From contig CALRWV020000001.1 of assembly GCA_943371965.1 (NCBI GenBank), positions 248,001 to 312,000 on the forward strand: a stretch of DNA of 64,000 nucleotides, given 5' to 3'. This DNA is from CALRWV02 sp943371965 (GTDB lineage Bacteria > Bacteroidota > JABWAT01). Both the position numbers and the translations under genes were made by a program. Under the pieces are notes generated by a model that ran no database searches, was not told where the DNA came from, and saw only the letters and a program-made list of their open reading frames with translations. Shown piece by piece: positions 43,490-52,837 of this stretch. Within the stretch, counting starts at the first letter, position 1. Every line of letters starts with the position of its first letter.

Positions 43490-45631
43490 ATGAAAAATAT
43501 CGTACTTGTACTTTGCTTAATTTTAACCGGTACTGCTGCTTTTCCTCAGCAAATTCAATCTCCATCCGGAAAATTAACTTTACAATTCAGTTTATCTTCT
43601 GAAGGGCAACCGACCTATCAGCTTTCATTTGGAAAAAAAACAGTAATCAAACTGAGTAAGCTGGGTTTGGAGCTCAAGAATTCAGCACCACTAACAACCG
43701 GTTTTTCAGTTTCAAAAATTGACTCATCAGTTAAAGACGAAAATTGGACGCCGGTTTGGGGTGAAGTAAAAACAATCCGTAATCATTACCGTGAACTTGC
43801 AGTAACCCTTATACAGATAGATCAGAAAAACAGATCCATGATAATCCGGTTCAGATTGTTTGATGATGGACTGGGTTTCAGATATGAATTTCCTCAACAA
43901 CCCGGTTTCTCTTACTTTACTGTGACTGATGAAAAGACAGAATTTAATCTGACTGGCGATCATAAAACATTTTGGATTCCAGGCGATTATGATTCCAATG
44001 AATACCCTTATGCTAATACTCTGCTCAGTCAGATTCATGCGTTGGCTGAAAGCAAATTTGGCGGAATGAGCCTTCAGACAGTAATTGCTGACAATGCGGT
44101 TCAAACTCCATTGATGATGAAAAGTGCAGATGGATTGTATATCAATATTCATGAAGCTGCTCTGGTAAATTATTCTGCCATGAATTTACTGGTTGACAGG
44201 AAGACATTTTCTCTAACAAGTCAATTGGTTCCAGACCCGGTAGGAAATAAAGCCTATCTTCAAACTCCCGCGAAAACTCCTTGGCGTACGGTTGTTGTCA
44301 GTGATAAGGCAACAGATATTCTGACTTCCAAACTGATTCTGAATTTGAATGAGCCGTCAGTGATTGCAGATCCAAGCTGGATTAAACCGCAGAAAATGAT
44401 TGGCATCTGGTGGGAGCTGCACGTCAATAAAACAAGCTGGAATTATTCGGATGTAAATAATGTAACTCTTACCGGCACAGACTGGAAAAATATTAATCCA
44501 AACGGCAGACATGGCGGTACAACCGAACGTACCAAATATTACATCGACTTTGCCGCAAAAAATGGAATTGAAGGGATTCTGGTTGAAGGTTGGAATATCG
44601 GTTGGGAAGATTGGTATGGAAACTGGAAAGAAGAAGTTTTCGATTTTGTTACTCCTTATCCGGATTATGATGTAGATGCCATTCAGAAATATGCAGATGA
44701 AAAAGGTGTGAAAATGATCATGCATCATGAAACTTCAGCATCAGTTACCAATTACGAACGCAGAATGGATGAATCCTATAAATTCATGAAAAAACATGGA
44801 TATGATGCCGTAAAGACCGGATATGTGGGAAGAATTATTCCTCGAGGTGAATTTCATGATGGTCAGTGGATGGTGAATCATTATGTAAGAGTCGCACAGA
44901 AAACTGCAGATTACAAAATCATGATTGATACCCACGAACCTGTTAGACCTACCGGACTATCACGTACCTATCCGAACTGGTTGGCTGCCGAAGCAGCAAG
45001 AGGAAATGAGTACAATGCCTGGAGTGCAGGAAATGCGCCCGAACATGAAACGATTTTACCATTTACAAGATTAATGGGAGGTCCGATGGATTATACTCCT
45101 GGAATTTTCCAGATTAAACTGGATTATTACACACCGGGAAAGAAAGAATCAGTTCACACTACACTGGTTAAGCAAATGGCGTTGTTTGTGACGATGTACA
45201 GCCCACTTCAAATGGCAGCAGATCTTCCGGAAAACTACGACCGGTTTCCTGATGCATTTCAGTTTATCAAAGATGTTGCAGTTGATTGGGATGATTCAAA
45301 AATACTTGAAGCTGAGCCCGGTGATTACATAACAATTGCCCGTAAAGCAAAAAACAAGGAAGATTGGTACATTGGAGCAATTACAGACGAAAACTCACGC
45401 ACATCGGATATTGGGTTGGAATTCCTGACAGATGGTAAATGGTATGCTGCTGATATTTACCAGGATGGAAAAGATGCACATTGGGATAAAAACCCGATGT
45501 CATATAAAATTGATCACGTTCTGGTTAACAGCAAAACAAATCTGAAACTGAAGTTGGCAGAAGGTGGAGGGGCAACGGTTACTTTGAAACCTGCAACTGA
45601 AAAGGATTTGAAGAATTTGAAGAAATACTAA
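43490..45631 (+). CDS. GH97 alpha-glucosidase, inverting SusB-like type
   Basis: 713 residues. Signal peptide (to FPQQ), N-terminal beta sandwich (to about 280), catalytic (beta/alpha)8 barrel (about 300-600), and C-terminal sandwich. Motifs: VEGWNIGWEDW, VKTGYVGRIIP, HEPVRPTGLSRTYPNW, ARGNEYNAWS and LMGGPMDYTPGIF. E414, E483, E501 and E507 keep the spacing of SusB E439, E508, E526 and E532 (numbers from memory). The place of the retaining-type nucleophile Asp is Gly (KTGY), which predicts an inverting, calcium-dependent enzyme cleaving alpha-glucosidic bonds in the periplasm. No SusC/D pair is next to it. Confidence 0.92.
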   Translation: MKNIVLVLCLILTGTAAFPQQIQSPSGKLTLQFSLSSEGQPTYQLSFGKKTVIKLSKLGLELKNSAPLTTGFSVSKIDSSVKDENWTPVWGEVKTIRNHYRELAVTLIQIDQKNRSMIIRFRLFDDGLGFRYEFPQQPGFSYFTVTDEKTEFNLTGDHKTFWIPGDYDSNEYPYANTLLSQIHALAESKFGGMSLQTVIADNAVQTPLMMKSADGLYINIHEAALVNYSAMNLLVDRKTFSLTSQLVPDPVGNKAYLQTPAKTPWRTVVVSDKATDILTSKLILNLNEPSVIADPSWIKPQKMIGIWWELHVNKTSWNYSDVNNVTLTGTDWKNINPNGRHGGTTERTKYYIDFAAKNGIEGILVEGWNIGWEDWYGNWKEEVFDFVTPYPDYDVDAIQKYADEKGVKMIMHHETSASVTNYERRMDESYKFMKKHGYDAVKTGYVGRIIPRGEFHDGQWMVNHYVRVAQKTADYKIMIDTHEPVRPTGLSRTYPNWLAAEAARGNEYNAWSAGNAPEHETILPFTRLMGGPMDYTPGIFQIKLDYYTPGKKESVHTTLVKQMALFVTMYSPLQMAADLPENYDRFPDAFQFIKDVAVDWDDSKILEAEPGDYITIARKAKNKEDWYIGAITDENSRTSDIGLEFLTDGKWYAADIYQDGKDAHWDKNPMSYKIDHVLVNSKTNLKLKLAEGGGATVTLKPATEKDLKNLKKY

Positions 45632-45634
45632 TCA

Positions 45635-45836
45635 CCCTCACCTTAATCTCAGCCTGAGGCTGATCTGCCTTTGGCATGACTCTCCCGTCAAGGGAGAGGA
45701 GATGCTTAAAAACTTTTAGTTTTCAAGAAAAAATGCAAACATGAAAAAACAAGATTGGTAACCAACAAATTAATTATTATGGAAACGAGTTCCCATATTT
45801 CCTCTCCCCTTTGCGGGAGAGGACTAAGGTGAGGGG
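45635..45836. repeat. Structured inverted-repeat element, copy 1
   Basis: Ends CCCTCACCTTAATCTC (45635-45650) and GAGGACTAAGGTGAGGGG (45819-45836), imperfect inverted termini. Inside the left half are three consecutive small palindromes: CAGCCTGAGGCTG (45650-45662), TGCCTTTGGCA (45666-45676) and CTCTCCC...GGGAGAG (45680-45698). The right half has CCTCTCCC...GGGAGAGG (45801-45822). It starts 3 bp after the GH97 stop and ends 31 bp before the DUF559 gene. Confidence 0.85.
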
Positions 45837-45867
45837 AAATAAAAATCAACGCAACCAAGAGGTGTAA

Positions 45868-46215
45868 ATGAACCTAACACCAATTGCCAGAAAACTCAGA
45901 AAATCATCAACTCCACATGAACGGATACTCTGGAAACACCTGAGAAATGCAAATCTCGATGGAATCAAATTCAGAAGACAGCAGCCAATTGATCATTACA
46001 TCGTTGATTTTGTCAGCTTTGAGATCCGGTTGATCATTGAGTTGGATGGAAGTCAGCATTTTGAAAATGAATCAGACAAAATCAGGGACGAATATTTGAC
46101 TCAAAATAAATTCAGAATACTCCGTTTCTGGAACAATGAGATTACTGAAAATCTGGATAATGTACTTCAGAAAATATGGTCTGAATGTGAAAAGCTGAAA
46201 TCTCCCTCACCTTAA
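45868..46215 (+). CDS. DUF559 endonuclease-like protein (VSR/PD-(D/E)XK fold)
   Basis: 115 residues. DUF559 landmarks: LRKSSTPHERILWKHLRNAN, GIKFRRQQPIDHYIVDFVSF, IRLIIELDGSQHF and FRILRFWNNEI. Asp and Glu of VDF and IIELDG fit a PD-(D/E)XK-type nuclease core related to Vsr mismatch endonuclease. Its last five codons plus stop (SPSP-stop, TCTCCCTCACCTTAA) lie inside the left end of the repeat element that follows, so gene and repeat are physically fused. RBS agaggtgtaa. DUF559 genes next to CCCTCACC-type repeats recur in other genomes by my recollection, and the function of the pair is unknown. Confidence 0.88.
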   Translation: MNLTPIARKLRKSSTPHERILWKHLRNANLDGIKFRRQQPIDHYIVDFVSFEIRLIIELDGSQHFENESDKIRDEYLTQNKFRILRFWNNEITENLDNVLQKIWSECEKLKSPSP

Positions 46216-46530
46216 TCTCAGCCTAAGGCTGATCTGCCTTTGGCATGACTCTCCCGTCAAGGGAGAGGAGATACTTAAAAACTTTCAGTTTTCAAGAAAA
46301 AATGCAAATATGAAAAAACAAGATTGGGAACCAACAAATTAATTATTATTGAAACGAATTCTCAGATCTTCTCTCCCGACAAGGGAGAGGAGATACTTAA
46401 AAACTTTCAGTTTTTATGAAAATACAGCAAATTTAAAAAAACGAGGTTGCAAATAAATAAGATATTTTTTATGGAAGCTGGTACCCAAAAATTTCCTCTC
46501 CCCTGAGCGGGAGAGGATTAAGGTGAGGGG
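46204..46530. repeat. Structured inverted-repeat element, copy 2 (with internal duplication)
   Basis: Over its first 170 bp it is about 94 percent the same as copy 1: same ends, CAGCCTAAGGCTG (46219-46231), TGCCTTTGGCA (46235-46245), CTCTCCC...GGGAGAG (46249-46267). A second CTCTCCCGACAAGGGAGAGG block at 46371-46390, with the same gagatacttaaaaactttca sequence behind it, shows an internal tandem duplication. It ends with GGATTAAGGTGAGGGG (to 46530). The DUF559 stop codon lies within its left end. Confidence 0.85.
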
Positions 46531-46562
46531 TTCCTTTATTCTTGGAAGTACTTTCAAATTGA

Positions 46563-47123
46563 TTATTCCGTTTTAATTTTTACTACCTTGAACTCCTTCG
46601 ACTTCAGTGATATTTCAGCAACTGCTTCCGTTCTGGTTTCAAAGACTTCGGTGTTTAAAAATGATCCTCTTAATTTTGTTCTGAAAACGCAATCGGCAAT
46701 CAATTTATCACCTTCTTTTGTTATGCTTAATTTGTCAGACTTCATTTCTTTGATATTCGAAATCGGGTGCTTTGACAAAACATCAGCTTTTACCTCTTCT
46801 CCAATCCTGTTTTTGAAATCGGAATAAAACTGATCCTTTTCATAACGGAAACCGGAAGTCTTTTCAACCCAAACAGATCTCAAATCAACAGCAAGCTGAT
46901 GAAATTCACCTTCGGTATTTTTTGCAATGAATTGATCTGCCAATTTCACATTTGATTCTGAAGATTCAATTTTAAAATCAAGATCATAGGATTGAGATAT
47001 TGTTTTTTCCTGCTCAGAAATTTTATTTAAAAGAGTTTGGTAGTCGTCTTTTGGGTTTGAACAGGATAAACAGAAGACTGCTAAAATAATATATGAAAAT
47101 CTGATCACTGAATTTCCTTTCAA
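46563..47123 (-). CDS. Hypothetical lipoprotein
   Basis: 186 residues. Signal peptide with lipobox VFCLSC (Cys22), then a helical segment (YQTLLNKISEQEKTISQSYD) and a mixed alpha/beta domain ending in several strands (KLIADCVFRTKLRGSFLNTE, EISLKSKEFKVVKIKTE). No family recognised. It is the first of a run of envelope-directed genes on the minus strand. Confidence 0.65.
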   Translation of the reverse strand: MKGNSVIRFSYIILAVFCLSCSNPKDDYQTLLNKISEQEKTISQSYDLDFKIESSESNVKLADQFIAKNTEGEFHQLAVDLRSVWVEKTSGFRYEKDQFYSDFKNRIGEEVKADVLSKHPISNIKEMKSDKLSITKEGDKLIADCVFRTKLRGSFLNTEVFETRTEAVAEISLKSKEFKVVKIKTE

Positions 47124-47178
47124 ATTAAGAGTTCATTCTGAAAATAGTTTAAGATTTTTTTACGGTTTATTAATGCAT

Positions 47179-47207
47179 AATCAGCAATAATTTGGTTATT
47201 GCTGATT
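47179..47207 (-). terminator. Intrinsic terminator-like hairpin
   Basis: Perfect 12-bp stem AATCAGCAATAA (47179-47190) with TTATTGCTGATT (47196-47207), loop TTTGG. It lies 21 bp after the stop at 47228. Confidence 0.75.
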
Positions 47208-47227
47208 TTAATTGGTGTAAATTATTT

Positions 47228-48196
47228 TTACTTATCCAGGTTATTATTATATATTTCCACTGCTTTGAATATATGTTCAGAAGAATTTGTATAGGAATAA
47301 TATCCATAACATGCCGCAATAAATCCACTGATGATTATTACTGCTGAACTTGTTTTTATTGTTCTGGATTTTTCAAACTCTTCAGTTTTTGGATTATAGG
47401 TTGTAAATTCTTCTCCTTCAGTCATACCGTTTAACGCTGCAATCCCAAAAGAAGCAAATGCACACCCAACTCCATAAATCAGCATATTTCTTTTCAATTT
47501 AAATTCCGACAATTCTTTCATGGCAACAGCATCTTCTTGAAGGTACAAGGCCAAATTGCCTCCCGAATATCCCGCATCAAATAATTCAGAATTCCCGACT
47601 TTGAAATCATAACTGAATTCCTTCCAACTTCTTGCTTTAAATGGATCTAATTGAGCATAATCATGTTCTGTAACTTTATATGTTGTTTCAACCAGTATAA
47701 TTTTTGCTTTCATTTCTGATTCATAATTTGGATCATTTTTATCCAGCAGGGTTTTTACGAATTTTATTTTCTTAGAGAGGGGCAAAATGATTTCATAAGC
47801 TGACTGATCATTTGTTTGAAGTTGGGTATAGTTTTTGGGAATCAAGGGTAGGTCCAACTCACTTGTTACAGTTACAAACGTGGTACTATCATTGTTGAAA
47901 ATAACTTTAACATTGTTGTAAGTCTTGGCTTTTACACCTGCTTTACGTTCTGGGTTAATATTGGCAACAGTTTCAGTGGGAGCATTGGGATCGTATGTTG
48001 ATAGTTCAATTCTTTGAACCAAATTCAAGATAATTTTTCGGTCGCCTGAAGTTGTTTTTATCCGTAAATAATTACCAAGTGTATCTTTAACTTCACAATT
48101 TATTATTATTGATCCGTTTGTTAGATGAACAGTATCTGCTTTGGTATCGACTGATACCAACATGTAAAAGATAATTCCAAGGACAAATTTGGCCAT
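47228..48196 (-). CDS. Hypothetical secreted/membrane protein
   Basis: 322 residues. N-terminal signal peptide (to about TKADT) then VHLTNGSIIINCEVKDTLGN and LNLVQRIELSTYDPN, which look like a small barrel-type domain seen in Bacteroidota proteins that begin with a nucleotide-free SH3-like fold. A helix-rich middle follows, then two membrane helices near the C-terminus (LIYGVGCAFASFGIAALNGM; SSAVIIISGFIAACYGYYSY). Function unknown. Confidence 0.6.
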   Translation of the reverse strand: MAKFVLGIIFYMLVSVDTKADTVHLTNGSIIINCEVKDTLGNYLRIKTTSGDRKIILNLVQRIELSTYDPNAPTETVANINPERKAGVKAKTYNNVKVIFNNDSTTFVTVTSELDLPLIPKNYTQLQTNDQSAYEIILPLSKKIKFVKTLLDKNDPNYESEMKAKIILVETTYKVTEHDYAQLDPFKARSWKEFSYDFKVGNSELFDAGYSGGNLALYLQEDAVAMKELSEFKLKRNMLIYGVGCAFASFGIAALNGMTEGEEFTTYNPKTEEFEKSRTIKTSSAVIIISGFIAACYGYYSYTNSSEHIFKAVEIYNNNLDK

Positions 48197-48332
48197 ACTG
48201 TTCCTTTTTTTATTTCTGTCGCTGATTTATTGTTGCGAAAATACAAATTTGATAAGCCTTAATGTAGCAAGTTGGTTACAATTACCAATAATTATTTATA
48301 AGCAAGTTCCGATATTCTGCAAACCAACAGGT

Positions 48333-48860
48333 TTAGAAACTGAACCCTAATTTAATTTCCACACCATATAAAATAATCCCGCCATATTGGATTCGGTATC
48401 CGTTATCGTTGATGAGATAATATTCTGCGCCGGAGCTTCCCAATAAAAACACATAATCAACAAAAATATCTTCTGCTATAAATGATTTGTAACCTCCATT
48501 GATACCATATGACATAAGTGGAACGTTTTTACTGTAATAATTCAGTTCAGTATACATTGCAAAAATTCCTAAGTGGGTCCGGTATGTCAGCCCTGTTTTC
48601 AGGTAGCGTGAAACACCCAGATAAACTTCCCTGTCCAGATTGATATCAAATCTTTTCCCTTTGGCAACATCAGTGTAAATTGCCCAGTTGTCGGTCAGCA
48701 GATATTCGTATCCGATTTTAAACCTGCTGCTGAATACTGCTCCAAAATCAAAATTAAATGAATGTGGCTTTTTCAGATTCCAGGCTTCACGGTAATCTCT
48801 GATCTGAGCAATTGAAATCTCCCAGGAAAACAGAAAGATGATCAGCAGGATTTTTTTCAT
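48333..48860 (-). CDS. Small outer-membrane beta-barrel-like protein, hypothetical
   Basis: 175 residues. Signal peptide (to ISIAQ, residue 19), then alternating amphipathic strands (FNFDFGAVFSSRFKIGYEYL, TGLTYRTHLGIFAMYTELNY) and a C-terminal Phe (GVEIKLGFSF), typical of small outer-membrane barrels. It resembles a porin-family or OmpW-like shape, but no family can be named from sequence reading. Confidence 0.65.
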   Translation of the reverse strand: MKKILLIIFLFSWEISIAQIRDYREAWNLKKPHSFNFDFGAVFSSRFKIGYEYLLTDNWAIYTDVAKGKRFDINLDREVYLGVSRYLKTGLTYRTHLGIFAMYTELNYYSKNVPLMSYGINGGYKSFIAEDIFVDYVFLLGSSGAEYYLINDNGYRIQYGGIILYGVEIKLGFSF

Positions 48861-48983
48861 GGTGTATAAGTTAAGTTTATTTATTTCAAAAGCATTATGT
48901 GATGGATTTGTGAATGAACTGAATTGTAAATGCGGACAAAATAATTTCCTGAGGAGATATTCATATAATATTAGCTATCTGAT

Positions 48984-49727
48984 TTATTCCGTGAAATTAA
49001 ATTCAGTTGGAGGCAATCCGCTTGAAAGTCTTAAATCATTGTATTTCTCGATTATTGAATCTTTCACAACTTGGGATTTAGACGATAAATCGTTTCCCAA
49101 CCCAAATTCGAAAGAATCAATTAAATAAGGATGCATAAAAATAAAGGTGTAGGACCAGTCAGGTTCACGGAAGAATATTTCACCCAATGCTGTTGATGGA
49201 GATTCGTCAGCCAAACCAAGTTCTACTTCCATAACCCTCAAATATTTTGAAAGCAGTTTATAGTCTTTTGATTTGCAGATAAAATCAGTAAGTGAATTAA
49301 GTGAGCCATCAAACTGATATTCATGAAAAAAAACGGGGTTGAATGTACTGCTGTTTTTTGAATTATTCGTTATCTCTCTGAAAAATTTAATCTCTGATTG
49401 AAAGATTTCCGAATAGACCAAATGTACTTTTTCTTTGTCCAATTTGTTGAGTTCAGCTATTCTTGATTTGGATATATATCCTGTAACAGATTCAGCTAAC
49501 ATGGTCTTTGAAAGATAATTGAACTTGATTGTTGAGACATAACACCAATTCTGATCAGTTGAATCTAAAAAGAAAAATAGTTCATTATTCAATATTTTAT
49601 CAACAATCTCGAAGTTGACACCTTTACCCGACCGAATGTTTACATAACCATCGGTATCATTAATCAAACCAAGTCTCATGTTTGGATATTCCAAATCCTG
49701 TGCCATTAAAACAGGAGAGAGAATCAT
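48984..49727 (-). CDS. Secreted protein with bacterial SH3-like domain
   Basis: 247 residues from ATG 49727. GYVNIRSGKGVNFEIVDKIL is a bacterial SH3 signature, and a helical C-terminal half follows. The N-terminus MILSPVLMAQ is a cut-short signal peptide: in frame upstream there is no ATG, but a CTG at 49743-49745 would give MKIILFMILSPVLMAQ, a textbook signal peptide, and a GGGAG sequence sits before an ATT/ATA/CTG stretch. A non-ATG start is therefore likely. Function unknown; SH3 domains of this type often bind peptidoglycan or partner proteins. Confidence 0.7.
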   Translation of the reverse strand: MILSPVLMAQDLEYPNMRLGLINDTDGYVNIRSGKGVNFEIVDKILNNELFFFLDSTDQNWCYVSTIKFNYLSKTMLAESVTGYISKSRIAELNKLDKEKVHLVYSEIFQSEIKFFREITNNSKNSSTFNPVFFHEYQFDGSLNSLTDFICKSKDYKLLSKYLRVMEVELGLADESPSTALGEIFFREPDWSYTFIFMHPYLIDSFEFGLGNDLSSKSQVVKDSIIEKYNDLRLSSGLPPTEFNFTE

Positions 49728-49881
49728 AAACAGGATTATTTTCAGTATAATTATTTTCTCCCAATTCAGTTGATAGGTCTATAAAAAATTCTGTCTTTTC
49801 TGTGCACCAATGATTTTATTTTTTATCTCTATTGGCAATTCAACTGTTTCAACTGAAAACGGAATTCAAGTATCCGATTTC

Positions 49882-50544
49882 CTAAAATGATCTGTTGAAT
49901 TTAACCTGAGCGATGAATTTGAGGGCATTTTCTTTCGTTCTGATATCAAACCGCATATTCTGTTCTTCATATTTATTCACCATGATCGGATCTGATTTGG
50001 TAATCCACATGAAATTCTCATGACCTTTTAAGAATACACCGCTGTAACAAAAATGATTCATGTAAATATTGTAACTGGTTCCTCCGCCGGGATTTTTTGT
50101 TATTTCGATATCTCCGGGTACAAACATTTCAAAATAAACACCAGGAATACCGCTGATTGTGGTATCTCTTAAAGCTAATATTTCTGTTTTTCTTTTCAGT
50201 CTGATGTCGAAAAAGTCGTTTACAAATGTTCTGAAATTTTGCGCTGTTGGCTGTGCATCTGAATTCGGAATGTTTTCAAGTGGAATTGGAATTATATAAT
50301 ATGACCCTACCAAATAAGCCAACATATCTTTTGGACTAAGCTGAAGGGAATTATCTCCTACCTTGTTGAAATCATAATAAAATCCGCTCTCGGTAACCTG
50401 TACAGTGTATAAATTACTCGGGTGTGCAATAACCTGACCTATCTCAGCAGAATTGGATTTTTCAAGATTCCGCTGTGAGATTTCAGAATACAATCCGCAA
50501 TTAATGAACGAGATGATGATCAAAAGGTAAATAATGTATTTCAT
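49882..50544 (-). CDS. Hypothetical lipoprotein
   Basis: 220 residues. Lipobox IISFINC (Cys16). A beta-rich body with strands VTESGFYYDFNKVGDNSLQL, ISGIPGVYFEMFVPGDIEIT and NIYMNHFCYSGVFLKGHENF. It ends with ENALKFIAQVKF. No family recognised. It is in the same run of envelope genes, about 100 bp from the TonB-domain lipoprotein gene at 50642. Confidence 0.6.
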   Translation of the reverse strand: MKYIIYLLIIISFINCGLYSEISQRNLEKSNSAEIGQVIAHPSNLYTVQVTESGFYYDFNKVGDNSLQLSPKDMLAYLVGSYYIIPIPLENIPNSDAQPTAQNFRTFVNDFFDIRLKRKTEILALRDTTISGIPGVYFEMFVPGDIEITKNPGGGTSYNIYMNHFCYSGVFLKGHENFMWITKSDPIMVNKYEEQNMRFDIRTKENALKFIAQVKFNRSF

Positions 50545-50641
50545 AGGACTCCAATTAAATTAACTAACAGGATCAGGTTTATTCATTTGCTTTATTTGAT
50601 CCAGGGGATTGTTTATCTGCAACATTTCAAATTCAGGCATC

Positions 50642-51088
50642 TCAAAAGAAATCAAAAATTCCATTTCTGATTTTAAGCCGCACCGGAATTGCAATTGAAA
50701 CATTGACTGCTTTTCCATTGTTTTTTGCCGGTTTGAATTTGGCTTTTTCGAATGCTTTTACGACTGCCAGATCACATTCATCACACAGCTTTTTGAGGAC
50801 ATGAATATTTTTCGGATTACCAAGTTTATCAACAATCATTCTGAAAACAATTGTCCCCTGAATTTCTTTCTGCAATGCATCTTTAGGATATTCAACTTTC
50901 TTCGCGATATCTGCAAAAGGTATGATGGGTTCCGGCATTTCATCAGCAAAATTATAAACAGAATCTCCAAATACGACTGTCAATGAATCATTCAGTTTCG
51001 GTATTTCGGGAGGCGGCGTAACATGGTTTGTTGACGAGCAGTTTACAGCAAATAAAATAAGAGCGACTGGAATCAACCGGGTTAACAT
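50642..51088 (-). CDS. Lipoprotein with TonB C-terminal domain
   Basis: 148 residues from ATG 51088, which has a good RBS (TTGAGGGAAAAT); a TTG 12 bp upstream is also open but would put the RBS inside the gene. Lipobox LFAVNC (Cys17). The TonB C-terminal fold follows at about residues 60-148: YPKDALQKEIQGTIVFRMIV, DKLGNPKNIHVLKKLCDECD and AVVKAFEKAKFKPAKNNGKA. Unlike real TonB it has no membrane helix and Pro-rich arm, so it is a lipid-anchored TonB-like protein of unknown partner. Confidence 0.8.
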   Translation of the reverse strand: MLTRLIPVALILFAVNCSSTNHVTPPPEIPKLNDSLTVVFGDSVYNFADEMPEPIIPFADIAKKVEYPKDALQKEIQGTIVFRMIVDKLGNPKNIHVLKKLCDECDLAVVKAFEKAKFKPAKNNGKAVNVSIAIPVRLKIRNGIFDFF

Positions 51089-51148
51089 ATTTTCCCTCAA
51101 TATTTTTGTTAACTGATTTGAAGACAGATTGTAAGTATCAGTTTGATT

Positions 51149-51685
51149 TTATTCTGAAATTATAACTTTGTTAACGAACTTCCAAATTGCCTGATCATCA
51201 CCAGAAAGGTAATTCGGTTTGGAAATATGGAAATCAATCCAATATCCGTTTCTGAAATAATGAATATTCCAGTTCTTTTGATTAACCGTCTGACCACCAA
51301 CTTCTGGAATAATATACTCATAACTGAATCTATCTTCTTCATCACCTGTTTTCATACTGACAGCTTTTTGTGATTTCAGCAAAGGCGACATTCTGCTCCA
51401 TGCAACATCCCTGCATTCTTTTGCAGAAGATGTTCCGGCTGGAGCTGGTTCGATATAAAAAGAAAAAGTAAATTTATCAGCCCTGTTGGAAAACAGAAAA
51501 TATCCGGAATCACCTGACGATGAAGATTTTTCCTGAATGATGTCAACATCTTTTCCGCTGAACATGATCATCCAGGAATGTTTTGGCAACCAGATTGAAA
51601 GAACATCCATATTCTTGTAAATGTAGCTTGGAGAACCGCAACCTGCCAAAGATAAAAAATAAAGCAGAGGCAATACTCTTTTCAT
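51149..51685 (-). CDS. Hypothetical lipoprotein
   Basis: 178 residues from ATG 51685, giving a lipobox signal peptide (MKRVLPLLYFLSLAGCGSPS, Cys16). The frame is open 31 codons further upstream but that part looks non-coding. The body has WLPKHSWMIMFSGKDVDIIQ and FTFSFYIEPAPAGTSSAKEC, with Cys in KECRDVAW. No family recognised. It precedes the TonB-domain lipoprotein gene by about 60 bp on the same strand. Confidence 0.65.
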   Translation of the reverse strand: MKRVLPLLYFLSLAGCGSPSYIYKNMDVLSIWLPKHSWMIMFSGKDVDIIQEKSSSSGDSGYFLFSNRADKFTFSFYIEPAPAGTSSAKECRDVAWSRMSPLLKSQKAVSMKTGDEEDRFSYEYIIPEVGGQTVNQKNWNIHYFRNGYWIDFHISKPNYLSGDDQAIWKFVNKVIISE

Positions 51686-51774
51686 TTTTAGTCCATATGA
51701 TGTTAAGTCCATTTTTTTTCTTCCTTCCCCGGTACACACCGTAAAGTTAATAAATTTTATAACAAACCTGAAAT

Positions 51775-52065
51775 TCAATTTACCAGCTTACAGGAAAGTT
51801 CGCTGACTATCTTGACTCTTTTTGACATGATGACCGAATTAAAGGAATCATGGTAAGTTTCATAATAAGAGAATCTGGATTCACTTACCCATTTGATTGA
51901 ATCAGGATACCAGTCACTGATGTATTCACTCCAGACTCTTTCAATATTTCGATTGTTGAGAATATTTATAGTGATAGCATCTTCATTATTAAGGAAGCGA
52001 GTGCCTATTGGTGATAATAGTGGATAAATTGATAGGCTGTTGTGGGTACCGGTAGAATCATGAAT
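51775..52065 (-). pseudogene. Broken gene, 3' remnant of about 96 codons without start
   Basis: On the minus strand an open frame runs from an in-frame stop at 52066-52068 to TGA at 51775-51777. It has protein-like text (RVWSEYISDWYPDSIKWVSE, RFSYYETYHDSFNSVIMSKR, VKIVSELSCKLVN) but no ATG before its last quarter. Composition matches the coding neighbours. It is best read as the end of a truncated secreted or membrane protein gene; the rest is gone or cut by the gene at 52091. Confidence 0.55.
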
Positions 52066-52090
52066 TCATAAAAATATCACATAAGTAAAT

Positions 52091-52654
52091 TTAAGTGCCT
52101 TTTAGTAATTTAAAAATCACATATATATTATAAACAGCATAAAAAGAAAATCCAATCTGATATAAATATACTGTACCTATCAACTGAGAGGAAAACATAT
52201 TATTCCCTAATCCACTAACTATAGGAGTACTTTTGTTTTCCAGTGTTTTCAAAAAGAATGGATAGCATAATCCAAGTACCAATGAAATAATCAGCTTTAT
52301 ATTGAAAGATAATTTATTCAAATCGAATCTGGTTTGTTCAATAATTGTATAATTTGGAAAGTTGAATAGTTGGGAATAAAACACTTTTATACTTTGACTT
52401 CTTTCAATGGTACGGAAAAGTGAATTATTATTTCCAAGATCTATATAATCATTTTTATCAATGCCTAATTCAATAAAAAAGGTTTTATGATCAGCATTGT
52501 AATTGCTTCCAATGCTAAAATTTATATCCCTGAGGGTTTGTCTGTCCGAATTGATATCATAGATATAAAGTGATGCAAAAATGAGATTGATAACAGAACA
52601 AGAAAAAATAAGATAATCAAACCCGCTGATTTTATATTTCTGTATTAATTTCAA
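52091..52654 (-). CDS. Hypothetical membrane protein
   Basis: 187 residues, about three membrane helices: FDYLIFSCSVINLIFASLYI (12-31), LSFNIKLIISLVLGLCYPFF (113-133) and LIGTVYLYQIGFSFYAVYNI (157-180), with a soluble loop of about 75 residues between the first two. Low GC content compared with the housekeeping genes. No family recognised. Confidence 0.55.
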   Translation of the reverse strand: MKLIQKYKISGFDYLIFSCSVINLIFASLYIYDINSDRQTLRDINFSIGSNYNADHKTFFIELGIDKNDYIDLGNNNSLFRTIERSQSIKVFYSQLFNFPNYTIIEQTRFDLNKLSFNIKLIISLVLGLCYPFFLKTLENKSTPIVSGLGNNMFSSQLIGTVYLYQIGFSFYAVYNIYVIFKLLKGT

Positions 52655-52837
52655 TTTTTATCCAATTTATTAATTTGATGGAACTGATTTAGATTAGTCT
52701 GGAAAAATGATATTAGTAAATATAATCAGAAAATAGAAAATTAAATTTGTGGACAGGAATCCAATAGACATCTTCACATTTCGCTGAGACAGACCGCCTG
52801 ACAGCTTCCCTTATCGGATAAGTTTATAAAACCCGAT

